38,335 bases of DNA. It comes from Acidobacteriota bacterium. GTDB lineage: Bacteria; Acidobacteriota; Holophagae; Holophagales; Holophagaceae. A program made the position numbers and the translations under genes. Below, piece by piece: positions 25,316-33,907 of this stretch. Location: contig JAJZQW010000018.1 of NCBI GenBank assembly GCA_021802985.1, forward strand, positions 1 through 38,335, read 5' to 3'. Under the pieces are notes generated by a model. It saw only the letters and a program-made list of their open reading frames with translations, did not search any database and was not told where the DNA came from. Position 1 is the stretch's first letter. Each line of letters begins with the position of its first letter.

Positions 25316-26770
25316 CTACACCGCGGCGAGGATCGCCACGAGCAGCTTCCAGAAATTCGCGACCGAGGGGATGCTCACGTTCTCGTCGGGCGTGTGGACA
25401 TCCCACATGTTGGGGCCGATGGAGACCATCTCCATCTCGGGATACTTCTCGCCGATGAGGCCGCACTCAAGTCCCGCATGGATGGCCTTGATGGCCATGG
25501 GCTTGCCGAACACCTTCTCGTGGACGCCATTCACGACCTTCACCAGCGCGGCCTTGGGCTCGGGCTTCCAGCCGGGGTAGCCGTCACCGCGGGTGGTCGT
25601 GAACCCGGCCAGGCGGGAGAGCGCCTCCACGCGGTCCGCCACGGCGTGCTTGGAACTTTCCACGGAGGAGCGATGGCTGAGGCAGATCTCCACCTCGGCG
25701 CCGCGGGTCGCGATCATGGCCAGGTTGCTGGAGGTCTGGACCAGCTCGGGGATATCGGGGCTCATGGCGATCACGCCATGCACCATGCCGAAGAGGTAGT
25801 CGGCCACGGCCTGGGCATCCTCGGGGGCGAAGGCGCGCTCGGGGGCCTCGGTGGCGGGGCTGAGTTGGAGCGCCAATCCGGGATCAAAGGCACCCAGTTC
25901 GTCCTGGATCTCCTTCTGCAGTTTCGCCAGGGCGGCCTTCAGGGCGGGTTCCTTCGCCGGGTCCAGGAAGACCGTGGCCGAACCCTCGCGGGGGATGGCG
26001 TTGCGCTTGTTGCCGCCGGCAAAGGCGGCCACCTGGAGGCCGAACTCGGGCACGAGCCTGAAGAGGATCTGGCCGAGGATCCGCAGGGCATTGCCCCGGC
26101 CCTGGTGGATCTCCACGCCGGAGTGGCCGCCCTTCAGTCCCAGCACCTTGATCCGGTAGGGCCGGGTTCCCGTGGCCACGGGAACCAGCTTCATCTTGCG
26201 GGTGGCCACGGTGTCCATGCCGCCGGCGCAGCCGATGGTGAGGTCGCCCTCCTCCTCGCTGTCGAGGTTGAGGAAGAACGTGCCCTTCAGGACGCCGGGC
26301 TGCAGGTTGCCCGCGCCCGTGAGGCCGGTCTCCTCATCGATGGTGATGAGGAACTCCAGGGGGCCATGGGCGATGTCCTTGGCGGCCATGACCGCCATGG
26401 CGGCGGCCACGCCGATGCCGTTGTCGGCGCCCAGGGTCGTGCCCATGGCCCGCAGCACATCGCCGTCGCGGACCACCTGGATGGGGTCCTTCAGGAAGTC
26501 GTGGACGGTGCCTTCGTTCTTTTCGCAGACCATGTCCACATGGGCCTGCAGCACGGTGATCGGGGCCTTCTCGCGGCCGGGAGTGGCGGGCTTGCGGACG
26601 ATCACGTTGCCGATGGCATCCTGGTGGGCGTCCAGGCCCATGGCCTTGGCCTGGTCCCGCACCCACTTGGCCGCGGCCTGTTCCTGCTTGGATCCGCGGG
26701 GGATCTTCGACAGTTCCAGGAAATACTTCCAGAGGGTCTTGGGTTCGAGGGTCTCGAGCAGGGCGTCCAC
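25316..26770 (-). CDS. pepD: Cytosol nonspecific dipeptidase / aminoacyl-histidine dipeptidase (M20C)
   Basis: PepD hydrolyses a wide range of dipeptides, including Xaa-His. The 484-residue product from GTG 26770 (GGAGG upstream) equals the usual PepD length. Zinc ligands and catalytic residues: LQAHVDMVCEKN (His, Asp), GTTLGADNGIGVA (bridging Asp), TIDEETGLTGAGNL (Glu pair), NLDSEEEGDLTIGCAGG (Asp), and AIHAGLECGLIG (His). The lid domain lies between about 210 and 390 with LKGGHSGVEIHQGRGNA. The frame continues upstream to 27214 but those residues lack family resemblance. This is the second M20 dipeptidase in the window, suggesting peptide use as a nutrient, together with the S9 peptidase. 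Confidence 0.95.
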   Translation of the reverse strand: MDALLETLEPKTLWKYFLELSKIPRGSKQEQAAAKWVRDQAKAMGLDAHQDAIGNVIVRKPATPGREKAPITVLQAHVDMVCEKNEGTVHDFLKDPIQVVRDGDVLRAMGTTLGADNGIGVAAAMAVMAAKDIAHGPLEFLITIDEETGLTGAGNLQPGVLKGTFFLNLDSEEEGDLTIGCAGGMDTVATRKMKLVPVATGTRPYRIKVLGLKGGHSGVEIHQGRGNALRILGQILFRLVPEFGLQVAAFAGGNKRNAIPREGSATVFLDPAKEPALKAALAKLQKEIQDELGAFDPGLALQLSPATEAPERAFAPEDAQAVADYLFGMVHGVIAMSPDIPELVQTSSNLAMIATRGAEVEICLSHRSSVESSKHAVADRVEALSRLAGFTTTRGDGYPGWKPEPKAALVKVVNGVHEKVFGKPMAIKAIHAGLECGLIGEKYPEMEMVSIGPNMWDVHTPDENVSIPSVANFWKLLVAILAAV

Positions 26771-26876
26771 AGGGCCTCCACGCGCGTCCCGCAGGACCGC
26801 GGAGCGGCGGGGACGGACCTGTCCACTGTACCGGCCACCCTCCGGTCTGGACGTGACGGTGGTCACGATGGGCGGC

Positions 26877-27090
26877 GGGCCTGCGTCACCAGGGATTCCT
26901 TCCAGACGATGCGGCGCACCTCCACCGGGATCTGGGATGATGACGACCCACGCCACCCGCTGGTCCTTGCGGTGCGCCCGCCACCGAATCGAGGGCCCGG
27001 TCATGGGGAGGCCGGACACAGAACGCGCGGAGGTCGATCTGGTCCTGGGAGTACTCGGCCCGCAGGCGCATCGGCGCGGTGGCCACTGCC
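26877..27090 (-). pseudogene. Possible small gene broken by two frameshifts, function unknown
   Basis: The 446-base gap between pepD and the BNR gene is not empty. Reading the minus strand, GC-rich third positions move through three frames. One reads APMRLRAEYSQDQIDLRAF from about 27080 and a second MTGPSIRWRAHRKDQRVAWV from about 27003. A third reads IPVEVRRIVWKESLVTQARR and stops near 26877. Joined, these would make a protein of about 70 residues rich in Arg. No family is recognised. It could be a real gene with two indels, or chance coding bias in GC-rich DNA. The rest of the gap (26771-26876 and 27091-27216) shows nothing else. Confidence 0.35.
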
Positions 27091-27216
27091 GGGAGGAGCG
27101 AGGACTTCCGGGGAATCCGCGGGCCCGCGTTCGAGCTCCCCCGTTCAGGCTTCCGGCTACCTCCGAAATGCGGGACGAGGCATGATGGGGAACACCCCTC
27201 GCATCAGGAGGCATCC

Positions 27217-30200
27217 ATGCCCCGGACCCTGTCCCTCACCGTCCTGACGTTCCTGCTGGCCGCCGCGCCGGTGGTGGCCGCGCCGCCCAAGGACAAGCCG
27301 GCTCCCGCGGCAGGCCTCAAGGCCGCCACCTTCGAGGGGCTCGCCTTCCGGGACATCGGCCCCGCCCTCACCTCGGGCCGGGTCAGCGACCTCGCCGTGG
27401 ACCCCACCCACCCGGACACCTGGTACGTGGCCGCGGCCTCGGGTGGACTCTGGAAGACCGTCAACGGTGGTACCACCTGGACGCCCATCTTCGACAAGGA
27501 GACCTCGTTCTCCCTGGGCTGCGTGACCCTCGATCCGAAGGATTCCCTCACGGTCTGGGTGGGTTCGGGCGAGAACAACAGCCAGCGGTCGGTGGCCTAC
27601 GGCGATGGCGTGTACAAGTCCACGGACGGCGGGAAGAGCTGGGAGAACGTCGGGCTCAAGGCCTCCGAGCACATCGGGAAGATCCTCGTGGATCCCCGGG
27701 ATTCGAAGGTGGTCTACGTGGCCGCCCAGGGCCCCCTGTGGGGCGCCGGCGGCGACCGGGGCCTCTACAAGACCACGGACGGCGGGAAGACCTGGAAGGC
27801 CGTGCTGACGATTTCGGAGAACACCGGCGTCACGGATGTGGCCCTGGATCCGCGCAACCCCGACGTGCTGTACGCCGCGGCCTACCAGCGCCGGCGCCAC
27901 GTCTGGACCATCATCAACGGGGGCCCGGAGAGCGCCCTCTACAAGTCCACGGATGGCGGCCAGAGCTGGACGAAGCTCAAGGCCGGCCTGCCCAAGGAAG
28001 ACCTCGGCCGCATCGGCCTGGCCGTCGCCCCCGGCCGTCCGGATACGGTCTACGCCACCATCGAGGCCGCCAACGGAGCCGGCGGCTTCTTCCGCTCCAC
28101 CAACGGCGGCGGCAGCTGGGAGAAGCGCAGCGGCAACGTATCCGGCGCGGCCCAGTACTACCAGGAGCTGTTCGTGGATCCCTCGGACCCCGACCGGATC
28201 TATGCCATGGACACCTGGATGCAGGTCTCCGACGACGGCGGCAAGACCTGGCGCCGGGTGGGCGAGAAGCACAAGCATGTGGATAACCACGCCCTGTGGA
28301 TCGATCCCGCGAACGCCGATCACCTGATTGCCGGCTGCGACGGCGGCGTGTACGAAAGCCGCGACCGCGGGGCCACCTGGGCCTTCACGGCCAACCTGCC
28401 CATCGCGCAGTTCTACCGGGTCGCCACGGACAACGCGAAGCCCTTCTACAACGTCTACGGCGGCACCCAGGACAACTACAGCCTGGGCGGTCCCAGCCGG
28501 ACGGTGAACGCGCAGGGCATCACCAACGCCGACTGGTTCGTCACCCAGGGCGGTGATGGTTTCTATTCCCAGGTGGATCCCACGGATCCCGATACGGTCT
28601 ATGCCGAGGCCCAGTACGGCGACCTGGTGCGCTTCAACCGGAAGACCGGCGAGCGGCTGGACATCCAGCCCCAGGCGGCTCCCGGCGAGGCGCCCCTGCG
28701 CTGGAACTGGGATGCGCCCCTGCTCATCAGCCCCCACGACCATCGGCGGGTGTACTTCGCGGCGCAGAAGCTCTTCCGTAGCGATGACCGCGGCGAGTCC
28801 TGGCAGGCCATCAGCCCGGACCTGACCCGCCACCTGGACCGTGACCAGCTGCCGGTCATGGGTCATCTGTGGAGCATCGACGCGGTGGCGAAGAACACCT
28901 CCACCAGCGCCTTCGGCAACATCGTCGCCCTGGCGGAATCGCCGCTGAAGGCGGGGCTCCTCTTCGCGGGCACGGACGATGGCCTGCTGCAGGTCAGCGA
29001 GGATGGCGGCGGATCCTGGCGCAAGGTGGAGAAGTTCCCCGGTATTCCGGACATGGCCTACATCTCCCGTATCGAGGCCTCCCGCCACGATCCCGATGGG
29101 GTGTATCTCGCCTTCGACAACCACAAGAACGGCGACTTCAAGCCCTACGTCCTGCACAGCCGGGATCGGGGCCGCACCTTCGAGGCCATCACCGGCGACC
29201 TGCCCATCCAGGGTACGGTCTACGCCCTCGCCGAGGATCCGGTCCGGAAGGACCTCCTCTTCGCGGGCACCGAGTTCGGGGCCTTCTTCACGATCGATGA
29301 CGGCCACCACTGGATCCAGCTCAAGGGCGGCCTGCCGCCCATCGCCGTGAAGGACCTCACCATCCAGGCCCGCGAAGGCGATTTGGTGGCCGCCACCTTC
29401 GGCCGAGGCTTCGCCATCCTGGACGACCTCACGCCCCTGCGCCTGGCCACGCCCGAGCTGCTGGCGAAGCCCGGCGTGCTGTTCCCCGTGCGCAAGGCGG
29501 ACCTCTACATCCCGGCCCAGCCCCTGGGCGCCCGCGACACCGGCTTCCAGGGCGACGCCTACTACGCCGCCCCCAACCCGCCCTTCGGCGCGGTGTTCAC
29601 CTACTACCTGAAGGACGAGGCCCTGAGCCTGAAGAAGGCGCGGCAGGCGGCGGAAAAGAAGGAGAAGGATCCGGCCCAGCCCTCCTGGGACGCCCTCCGG
29701 GCCGAGGCCCAGGACGCCGCCCCCGAGGTGCTCCTCACCGTCACGGACGCCACGGGCGAACCGGTGCGCCGGATCACCGGGCCCGCGAAGGCGGGCATGC
29801 ACCGGGTGGCCTGGGATCTGCGCTTCCCCGCGCCGGATCCCGTGAGCCTGAAGAAGCACGAGGCGGGTGCGCCCTGGGACCGTGTGCCGAGGGGTCCCCT
29901 CGTGGCGCCGGGCACCTATACCGTCGCCATGGCCGTCCGGGCCCAGGGCCGCACCACGCCGCTCGGCGAACCGCAGACCTTCCAGGCCGCGCCCCTCGGG
30001 GCCGAGGTTCTCGCCCCGGCCGACGCCGCCGCGCTTCAGGCCTTCCACGGCCGGGTGGCCCGGCTCCAGCGCGCCGTCCTGGGGGCCGCCAAGCTGATGG
30101 ACGAGGCCAAGGTCCGGTTGGCGCATCTGCAGAAGGCCGCCCTCGACACGCCGAAGGCCACGCCGGCGTTGCTGGACCAGGCCAAGGCCCTCGGGGCCCG

Positions 30201-30498
30201 GCTGGCGGTGCTGCAGACGGAGCTCTCGGGCGACGGCCTGATGGCCCGCTACCAGGAGCCCACGGTGCCCGCCATCGAGGAGCGTGTGGGCCGCGTGGTG
30301 CAGGGCACCTGGACGGTCACCACGGCGCCCACGGCCACCCAGCGCAAGGACTACGACCTCGCCGCCGATGCCTTCGCCGCCTGGCTGCCCCGCGCCAAGG
30401 CCTTCCTCGAACAGGACCTCAAGGCCTTCGAGGACACCCTGGACGCCGCCGGCGCCCCCTGGACCCCCGGCCGCATGCCCGTCTGGCACAAGGACTGA
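27217..30498 (+). CDS. Large secreted VPS10/BNR-repeat (sialidase-like propeller) protein
   Basis: The 1093-residue exported protein begins with a signal peptide (residues 1-22) at ATG 27217, with AGGAGG at 27206-27211. Residues 30 to about 740 carry many BNR/Asp-box repeats of the form S-x-D-x-G-x-x-W: KSTDGGKSWENV, KTTDGGKTWKAV, KSTDGGQSWTKL, RSTNGGGSWEKR, SDDGGKTWRRV, SDDRGESWQAI, and SEDGGGSWRKV. They build one or two large propellers of the VPS10/sortilin-like or xyloglucanase-like type. A C-terminal part (about 790-1093) has a FlgD-Ig-like strand region (ITGPAKAGMHRVAWDLRFP) and a helical end. Such proteins are often annotated as glycosyl hydrolases, but no catalytic residues can be shown. 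Acidobacteriota and Bacteroidota carry many of them. Confidence 0.88.
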   Translation: MPRTLSLTVLTFLLAAAPVVAAPPKDKPAPAAGLKAATFEGLAFRDIGPALTSGRVSDLAVDPTHPDTWYVAAASGGLWKTVNGGTTWTPIFDKETSFSLGCVTLDPKDSLTVWVGSGENNSQRSVAYGDGVYKSTDGGKSWENVGLKASEHIGKILVDPRDSKVVYVAAQGPLWGAGGDRGLYKTTDGGKTWKAVLTISENTGVTDVALDPRNPDVLYAAAYQRRRHVWTIINGGPESALYKSTDGGQSWTKLKAGLPKEDLGRIGLAVAPGRPDTVYATIEAANGAGGFFRSTNGGGSWEKRSGNVSGAAQYYQELFVDPSDPDRIYAMDTWMQVSDDGGKTWRRVGEKHKHVDNHALWIDPANADHLIAGCDGGVYESRDRGATWAFTANLPIAQFYRVATDNAKPFYNVYGGTQDNYSLGGPSRTVNAQGITNADWFVTQGGDGFYSQVDPTDPDTVYAEAQYGDLVRFNRKTGERLDIQPQAAPGEAPLRWNWDAPLLISPHDHRRVYFAAQKLFRSDDRGESWQAISPDLTRHLDRDQLPVMGHLWSIDAVAKNTSTSAFGNIVALAESPLKAGLLFAGTDDGLLQVSEDGGGSWRKVEKFPGIPDMAYISRIEASRHDPDGVYLAFDNHKNGDFKPYVLHSRDRGRTFEAITGDLPIQGTVYALAEDPVRKDLLFAGTEFGAFFTIDDGHHWIQLKGGLPPIAVKDLTIQAREGDLVAATFGRGFAILDDLTPLRLATPELLAKPGVLFPVRKADLYIPAQPLGARDTGFQGDAYYAAPNPPFGAVFTYYLKDEALSLKKARQAAEKKEKDPAQPSWDALRAEAQDAAPEVLLTVTDATGEPVRRITGPAKAGMHRVAWDLRFPAPDPVSLKKHEAGAPWDRVPRGPLVAPGTYTVAMAVRAQGRTTPLGEPQTFQAAPLGAEVLAPADAAALQAFHGRVARLQRAVLGAAKLMDEAKVRLAHLQKAALDTPKATPALLDQAKALGARLAVLQTELSGDGLMARYQEPTVPAIEERVGRVVQGTWTVTTAPTATQRKDYDLAADAFAAWLPRAKAFLEQDLKAFEDTLDAAGAPWTPGRMPVWHKD

Positions 30499-30524
30499 TG
30501 GGCCTTCTTCCTGAAGGGACATGG

Positions 30525-30648
30525 CTGGTCGCGGAAGAAGCGGAAGTTCGCGGAAACCGCGGAAGAAAGATCAACTTCGGTGGATGAGCGCTCTGTCCCT
30601 CTTCCGTGCCTTCCGGCCGTTTTCCGCGCTTTCCGCGACCAGTGTTTT
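30525..30648. repeat. Long imperfect inverted repeat built from spaced GCGGAA units, ending in a T-run
   Basis: CTGGTCGCGGAA at 30525-30536 is exactly complementary to TTCCGCGACCAG at 30631-30642. Inside each arm, GCGGAA or near copies recur every 9-11 bases: in the left arm at about 30531, 30540, 30550 and 30559, and in the right arm as TTCCGN units. TGTTTTTC follows the right arm. The element lies between the BNR gene and the convergent MFS gene. It could act as a terminator for the BNR transcript, or be a copy of a dispersed palindromic repeat. Confidence 0.65.
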
Positions 30649-30664
30649 TCTGGCATCCGCCTGT

Positions 30665-31957
30665 TCACTGCTTCGGCGAGGGGATGATGCCGAGCTGGGT
30701 GTAGATGGGCCGCAGGGCGCGGCGAATTTCGCCCATGCGCGACAGGAACCAGCCGGCGGCCAGAAGGCAGATGCCTCCGCCCAGGGCCAGGGTGGCCGGG
30801 GCGCCGATGCGCTCGGCCATCCAGCCCGCCAGCAGGCTGCCGAAGGGCATCGTTCCCTGGAAGGCCATGGCGTAGTAGCTCATCACCCGGCCGCGCTTGT
30901 CCTCCTCCATGATGGTCTGGAGGATGGTGTTGCTGGCGGCCATCTGCTGCATCATCCCGAAGCCGGTGACAAGCAGGAGCGCCAGGGAAAGGGGCAGCCA
31001 ACGGGAGAAGCCGAAGGCGATGATGCCCACCCCGAAGAGGGCTGCCATGGTGGGGATCACCCGCAGGAGGCCCCGCACGCTCTTCCGGGAGGCCAGCCAG
31101 GCCGCGCTTCCCAGGGCCCCGAGCCCGGAGGCACCCATGAGGAAGCCCAGCGTATGGGCCCCGCCGCCCAGGACGCGGCTGGCGAAGATGGGCATGAGCA
31201 CGGTGTAGGGCATCCCCACGAAGCTGACCAGGGCCAGCAGCAGCAGGATGTTCCGCACGGGCGGGAATTCGGTCACGTAACGCCAGCCCTCCCGCAGTTC
31301 GGTGCTTACGCTCTCTGCGGCCCGGCGCACCTGGGGCACCCGCACCGTCATCAGCAGGAGCGAGACGATCACGGCCAGGTAGCTGATGCCATCGATGAGG
31401 AAGCAGTAGCCCTCGCCGAACCCGGCGATGACGAGGCCCGCCAGGGAGGGGCCGATGAGACGTGAGCCGTTCACCATGGATGAATTGAGCGCGATGGCGT
31501 TGGGCAGGTCCTCCCGCCGCTCCACCATCTGGGGCAGGAAGGCCTGCCGGGCGGGCATGTCGAAGGCGTTGACGATCCCCTGGAACACGCTCAGCCAGAG
31601 GATCTCAGGGACGGTGATGCGATGGCCCAGGGCCAGGGCCGCCAGGGCGAAGGACTGGATCATGGACAGCACCTGGGTGACCACCAGCACCCGGTGTCGA
31701 TCCAGGCGATCCACCCACACCCCGGCGAAGGGGCCCAGGACGAAGGCGGGAATCTGGCTCATGAAGCCCGTGAGGCCCAGCAGGAAGGCCGAGCCCGTCA
31801 TCCGGTACACCAGCCAACTGGTGGCCAGCCGGGTCATCCAGGTGCCCACCAGCGAGAGGCTTTGTCCTCCGAAGAACAACCGATAGTTCCGGAACTTCAG
31901 GGCCCGCAGGGCGTACCGCCAGCCGACCTCCTCGATTGCCTGATCCCTCGGATCCAC
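30665..31957 (-). CDS. MFS transporter, EntS-like exporter group
   Basis: The 430-residue inner-membrane protein starts at GTG 31957 with GGGAG upstream. Twelve hydrophobic helices are evident. The first part has the MFS_3 pattern: FRNYRLFFGGQSLSLVGTWM, SWLVYRMTGSAFLLGLTGF, and the cytoplasmic loop GVWVDRLDRHRVLVVTQ (motif A-like). Then follow FDMPARQAFLPQMVERREDL and NSSMVNGSRLIGPSLAG. This matches the EntS/enterobactin-exporter-like branch, whose members export siderophores or drugs by proton exchange. No siderophore genes are near, so the cargo is unknown. Longer in-frame extensions run antisense to cyuA and are not real. Confidence 0.93.
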   Translation of the reverse strand: MDPRDQAIEEVGWRYALRALKFRNYRLFFGGQSLSLVGTWMTRLATSWLVYRMTGSAFLLGLTGFMSQIPAFVLGPFAGVWVDRLDRHRVLVVTQVLSMIQSFALAALALGHRITVPEILWLSVFQGIVNAFDMPARQAFLPQMVERREDLPNAIALNSSMVNGSRLIGPSLAGLVIAGFGEGYCFLIDGISYLAVIVSLLLMTVRVPQVRRAAESVSTELREGWRYVTEFPPVRNILLLLALVSFVGMPYTVLMPIFASRVLGGGAHTLGFLMGASGLGALGSAAWLASRKSVRGLLRVIPTMAALFGVGIIAFGFSRWLPLSLALLLVTGFGMMQQMAASNTILQTIMEEDKRGRVMSYYAMAFQGTMPFGSLLAGWMAERIGAPATLALGGGICLLAAGWFLSRMGEIRRALRPIYTQLGIIPSPKQ

Positions 31958-32095
31958 GGATGCTCCCTCTCCATCCTCCCGTGGCACTCCCGCCCCCGCA
32001 AGGGTGGCCTGTGACCGGGGACACGGTCGGGTTCTCATCGACGGGAGCGCAAGTACCATGGGGGTTGCGCCGGGGCTCCGGCGTGAAAGGCCCCC

Positions 32096-33370
32096 ATGCG
32101 CTTCTCCGACTACCTCGACGCCGAATGGAAACCCGCCCTGGGCTGCACCGAGCCCGCGGCCGTCGCTTACGCGGCCATCCTCGCGGCGGGGCAGGGCGGG
32201 GGCCCGGTGCGCGAGGTGCGCCTGGTGCTGGATGCCCGCACCTACAAGAACTGCCACGCCGTGGGCATCCCCAACACGGGCCGCAGGACTGGCATCCTCT
32301 GGGCCCTGGCCCTGGGCGCCCAGCTCCGGGACGCCTCGCTGGGCCTCCGCTGCTTCGAGGCCGTCACGCCCGAGGTGCTGGCGGAGGCGGGTCGCCTCAT
32401 CGGGGCCCGCGCCCTCCACGTGGAGGTGGACGCGGCGCGCCCCGACCTCCACATCGACTGCACCGTGACGCGCGAAACCGGCACCGGGCGGGCCCTGCTG
32501 ACCAGGGAGCACACCCATCTGGCCCTCCTGGAGGTGGACGGTCGCAGGATCGGTGGCGACGAAGCGGAGGTGGCCGGGGACGTTGCCGGCTCCCCGCCCT
32601 CCGTGCGGGAGGCCCTCGGCAGTCTCCGCATCCGCGACCTGATGCGCATGGCGCGGGAATTGACGCCGGAGGATCGCGCCCGACTGCGCGAGGGCGCCGC
32701 CTTCAACCTCGCCATGGCCGAGCACGGCGTGGCCCTGATGCCCGCTGGCTTCGTGCCCCCCGAAGGCCAGGATTCCATGACGCGGCTGTCGCGCCTGGTG
32801 AGCGCGGGCGTCCATGCCCGCATGTCCGGCGAGCCGCTGATGGTGGTGTCCCTGGCGGGATCGGGCAACAAGGGCATCACCGTTGCCGTGCCCGTCACGC
32901 TGTGGGGCCGGGAGAAGGGTCACCCGCAGGAACGGGTGGACGAGGCCCTGGCCTTCGCCTGCCTGATGACCTCCGCTACCACCCAGCGCCTGGGCACCCT
33001 CTCCGCCGTCTGCGGGGCCGCCAATGCCGGCGGCATCGGCATCGCCTCGGCCCTCGTGTTCCTGGAGGGCGGCACGCCGGCCCAGGTGGATCTGGCCATC
33101 CACAACATGGTGGGCAACGTGGCGGGCATGATCTGCGATGGCGCCAAGATCGGCTGCGCCATGAAGTCCATAACCGGCGTGGACGCGGCCTTCCGCTCCG
33201 CCACCCTGGCCCTGGCGGGCTTCGGCATTCCCGCCACGGATGGCATCGTGGGCGCGGATGGCGAGGCCTCCCTGGCCAACCTCGGCCGTCTGGCCCGCCA
33301 CGGCATGACGGGCGTGGACGCTGAGGTTCTGGACATTCTGCAGGGCAAGCTGAGCCACGAACCCGCCTGA
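32096..33370 (+). CDS. cyuA: L-cysteine desulfidase family protein (CyuA/YhaM, UPF0597)
   Basis: Members of this family degrade L-cysteine to pyruvate, sulfide and ammonia using an oxygen-sensitive [4Fe-4S] cluster. They are related to the iron-sulfur serine dehydratase alpha domain. The 424-residue product carries the conserved PALGCTEPAAVAYAA start, YKNCHAVGIPNTGRRTGI, SLAGSGNKGITVAVPV, and the cysteine blocks SAVCGAANAGGIGIA, AGMICDGAKIGCAMK. Four candidate cluster cysteines are present (GCTEP, VCGA, ICDGAK, IGC). The start at 32096 has GAAAGG upstream. The trmO gene follows after 5 bases. The role is likely in cysteine detoxification or catabolism under low oxygen. Confidence 0.9.
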   Translation: MRFSDYLDAEWKPALGCTEPAAVAYAAILAAGQGGGPVREVRLVLDARTYKNCHAVGIPNTGRRTGILWALALGAQLRDASLGLRCFEAVTPEVLAEAGRLIGARALHVEVDAARPDLHIDCTVTRETGTGRALLTREHTHLALLEVDGRRIGGDEAEVAGDVAGSPPSVREALGSLRIRDLMRMARELTPEDRARLREGAAFNLAMAEHGVALMPAGFVPPEGQDSMTRLSRLVSAGVHARMSGEPLMVVSLAGSGNKGITVAVPVTLWGREKGHPQERVDEALAFACLMTSATTQRLGTLSAVCGAANAGGIGIASALVFLEGGTPAQVDLAIHNMVGNVAGMICDGAKIGCAMKSITGVDAAFRSATLALAGFGIPATDGIVGADGEASLANLGRLARHGMTGVDAEVLDILQGKLSHEPA

Positions 33371-33375
33371 GGCCC

Positions 33376-33903
33376 ATGTCCGACCCGACCTTCACCTACC
33401 GTTCCATCGGCCTCGTCCGGTCGCCCTACCGGAGCCGCATCGACGCGCCCCATCAGGCGCCGGTGGTGGCGGGCACGGAGACGGGCGGTCCCGCGGAGGC
33501 TTCGCTGGAGCTGGATCCTTTGCTGCCTGAGGAGGTCCTGCGTGATCTGGCGGGCTTCGAGCGCATCTGGCTGGTCTTCGCCTTCCACCGCAGCGAGGGT
33601 TGGGCCCCGCTGGTGCAACCGCCCCGTGGCCCCCGCGTGAAGCGCGGCGTGCTGGCCACCCGCTCACCCCACCGGCCCAATGCCATCGGTCTCTCCTGTG
33701 TGGAGCTGGTGGCCGTGGAGGGCCGCACCCTCCGCCTGCGCGGCGTGGACCTGCTGGATGGCACGCCCGTGCTGGATGTGAAGCCCTACGTCCCCTACGC
33801 CGATGCCTTCCCCGAGGCCCGCGCCGGCTGGATCGACGACGTGGATGCCGCCTCCGGCCGCCACTCCGCGCCCGGGCCCAAGCGGCCGCGAAGGCGGACC
33901 TGA
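33376..33903 (+). CDS. trmO: tRNA (adenine37-N6)-methyltransferase TrmO
   Basis: TrmO (TsaA/YaeB family) methylates the N6 position of t6A37 in threonine tRNA. The 175-residue product has the single-sheet TsaA domain: SIGLVRSPYRSRIDAPHQ, FERIWLVFAFHRSEGW, the signature RGVLATRSPHRPNAIGLSCV, and GTPVLDVKPYVPYADAFPEA. It lacks the extra C-terminal domain of E. coli TrmO (about 235 residues), as do many shorter bacterial forms. It starts 5 bases after cyuA and should be cotranscribed. Its basic C-terminus (PKRPRRRT) may contact RNA. Confidence 0.9.
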   Translation: MSDPTFTYRSIGLVRSPYRSRIDAPHQAPVVAGTETGGPAEASLELDPLLPEEVLRDLAGFERIWLVFAFHRSEGWAPLVQPPRGPRVKRGVLATRSPHRPNAIGLSCVELVAVEGRTLRLRGVDLLDGTPVLDVKPYVPYADAFPEARAGWIDDVDAASGRHSAPGPKRPRRRT

Positions 33904-33907
33904 CTGA

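Noticed and set aside
27157..30522. Open minus-strand frame of 1121 codons
   Set aside because: It is antisense to the BNR-repeat gene. Its apparent repeats mirror the Asp-box repeats of the true gene.
31958..33358. Long N-terminal extension of the MFS frame
   Set aside because: It reads antisense through cyuA. The protein family begins at the GTG at 31957, which has a ribosome site.
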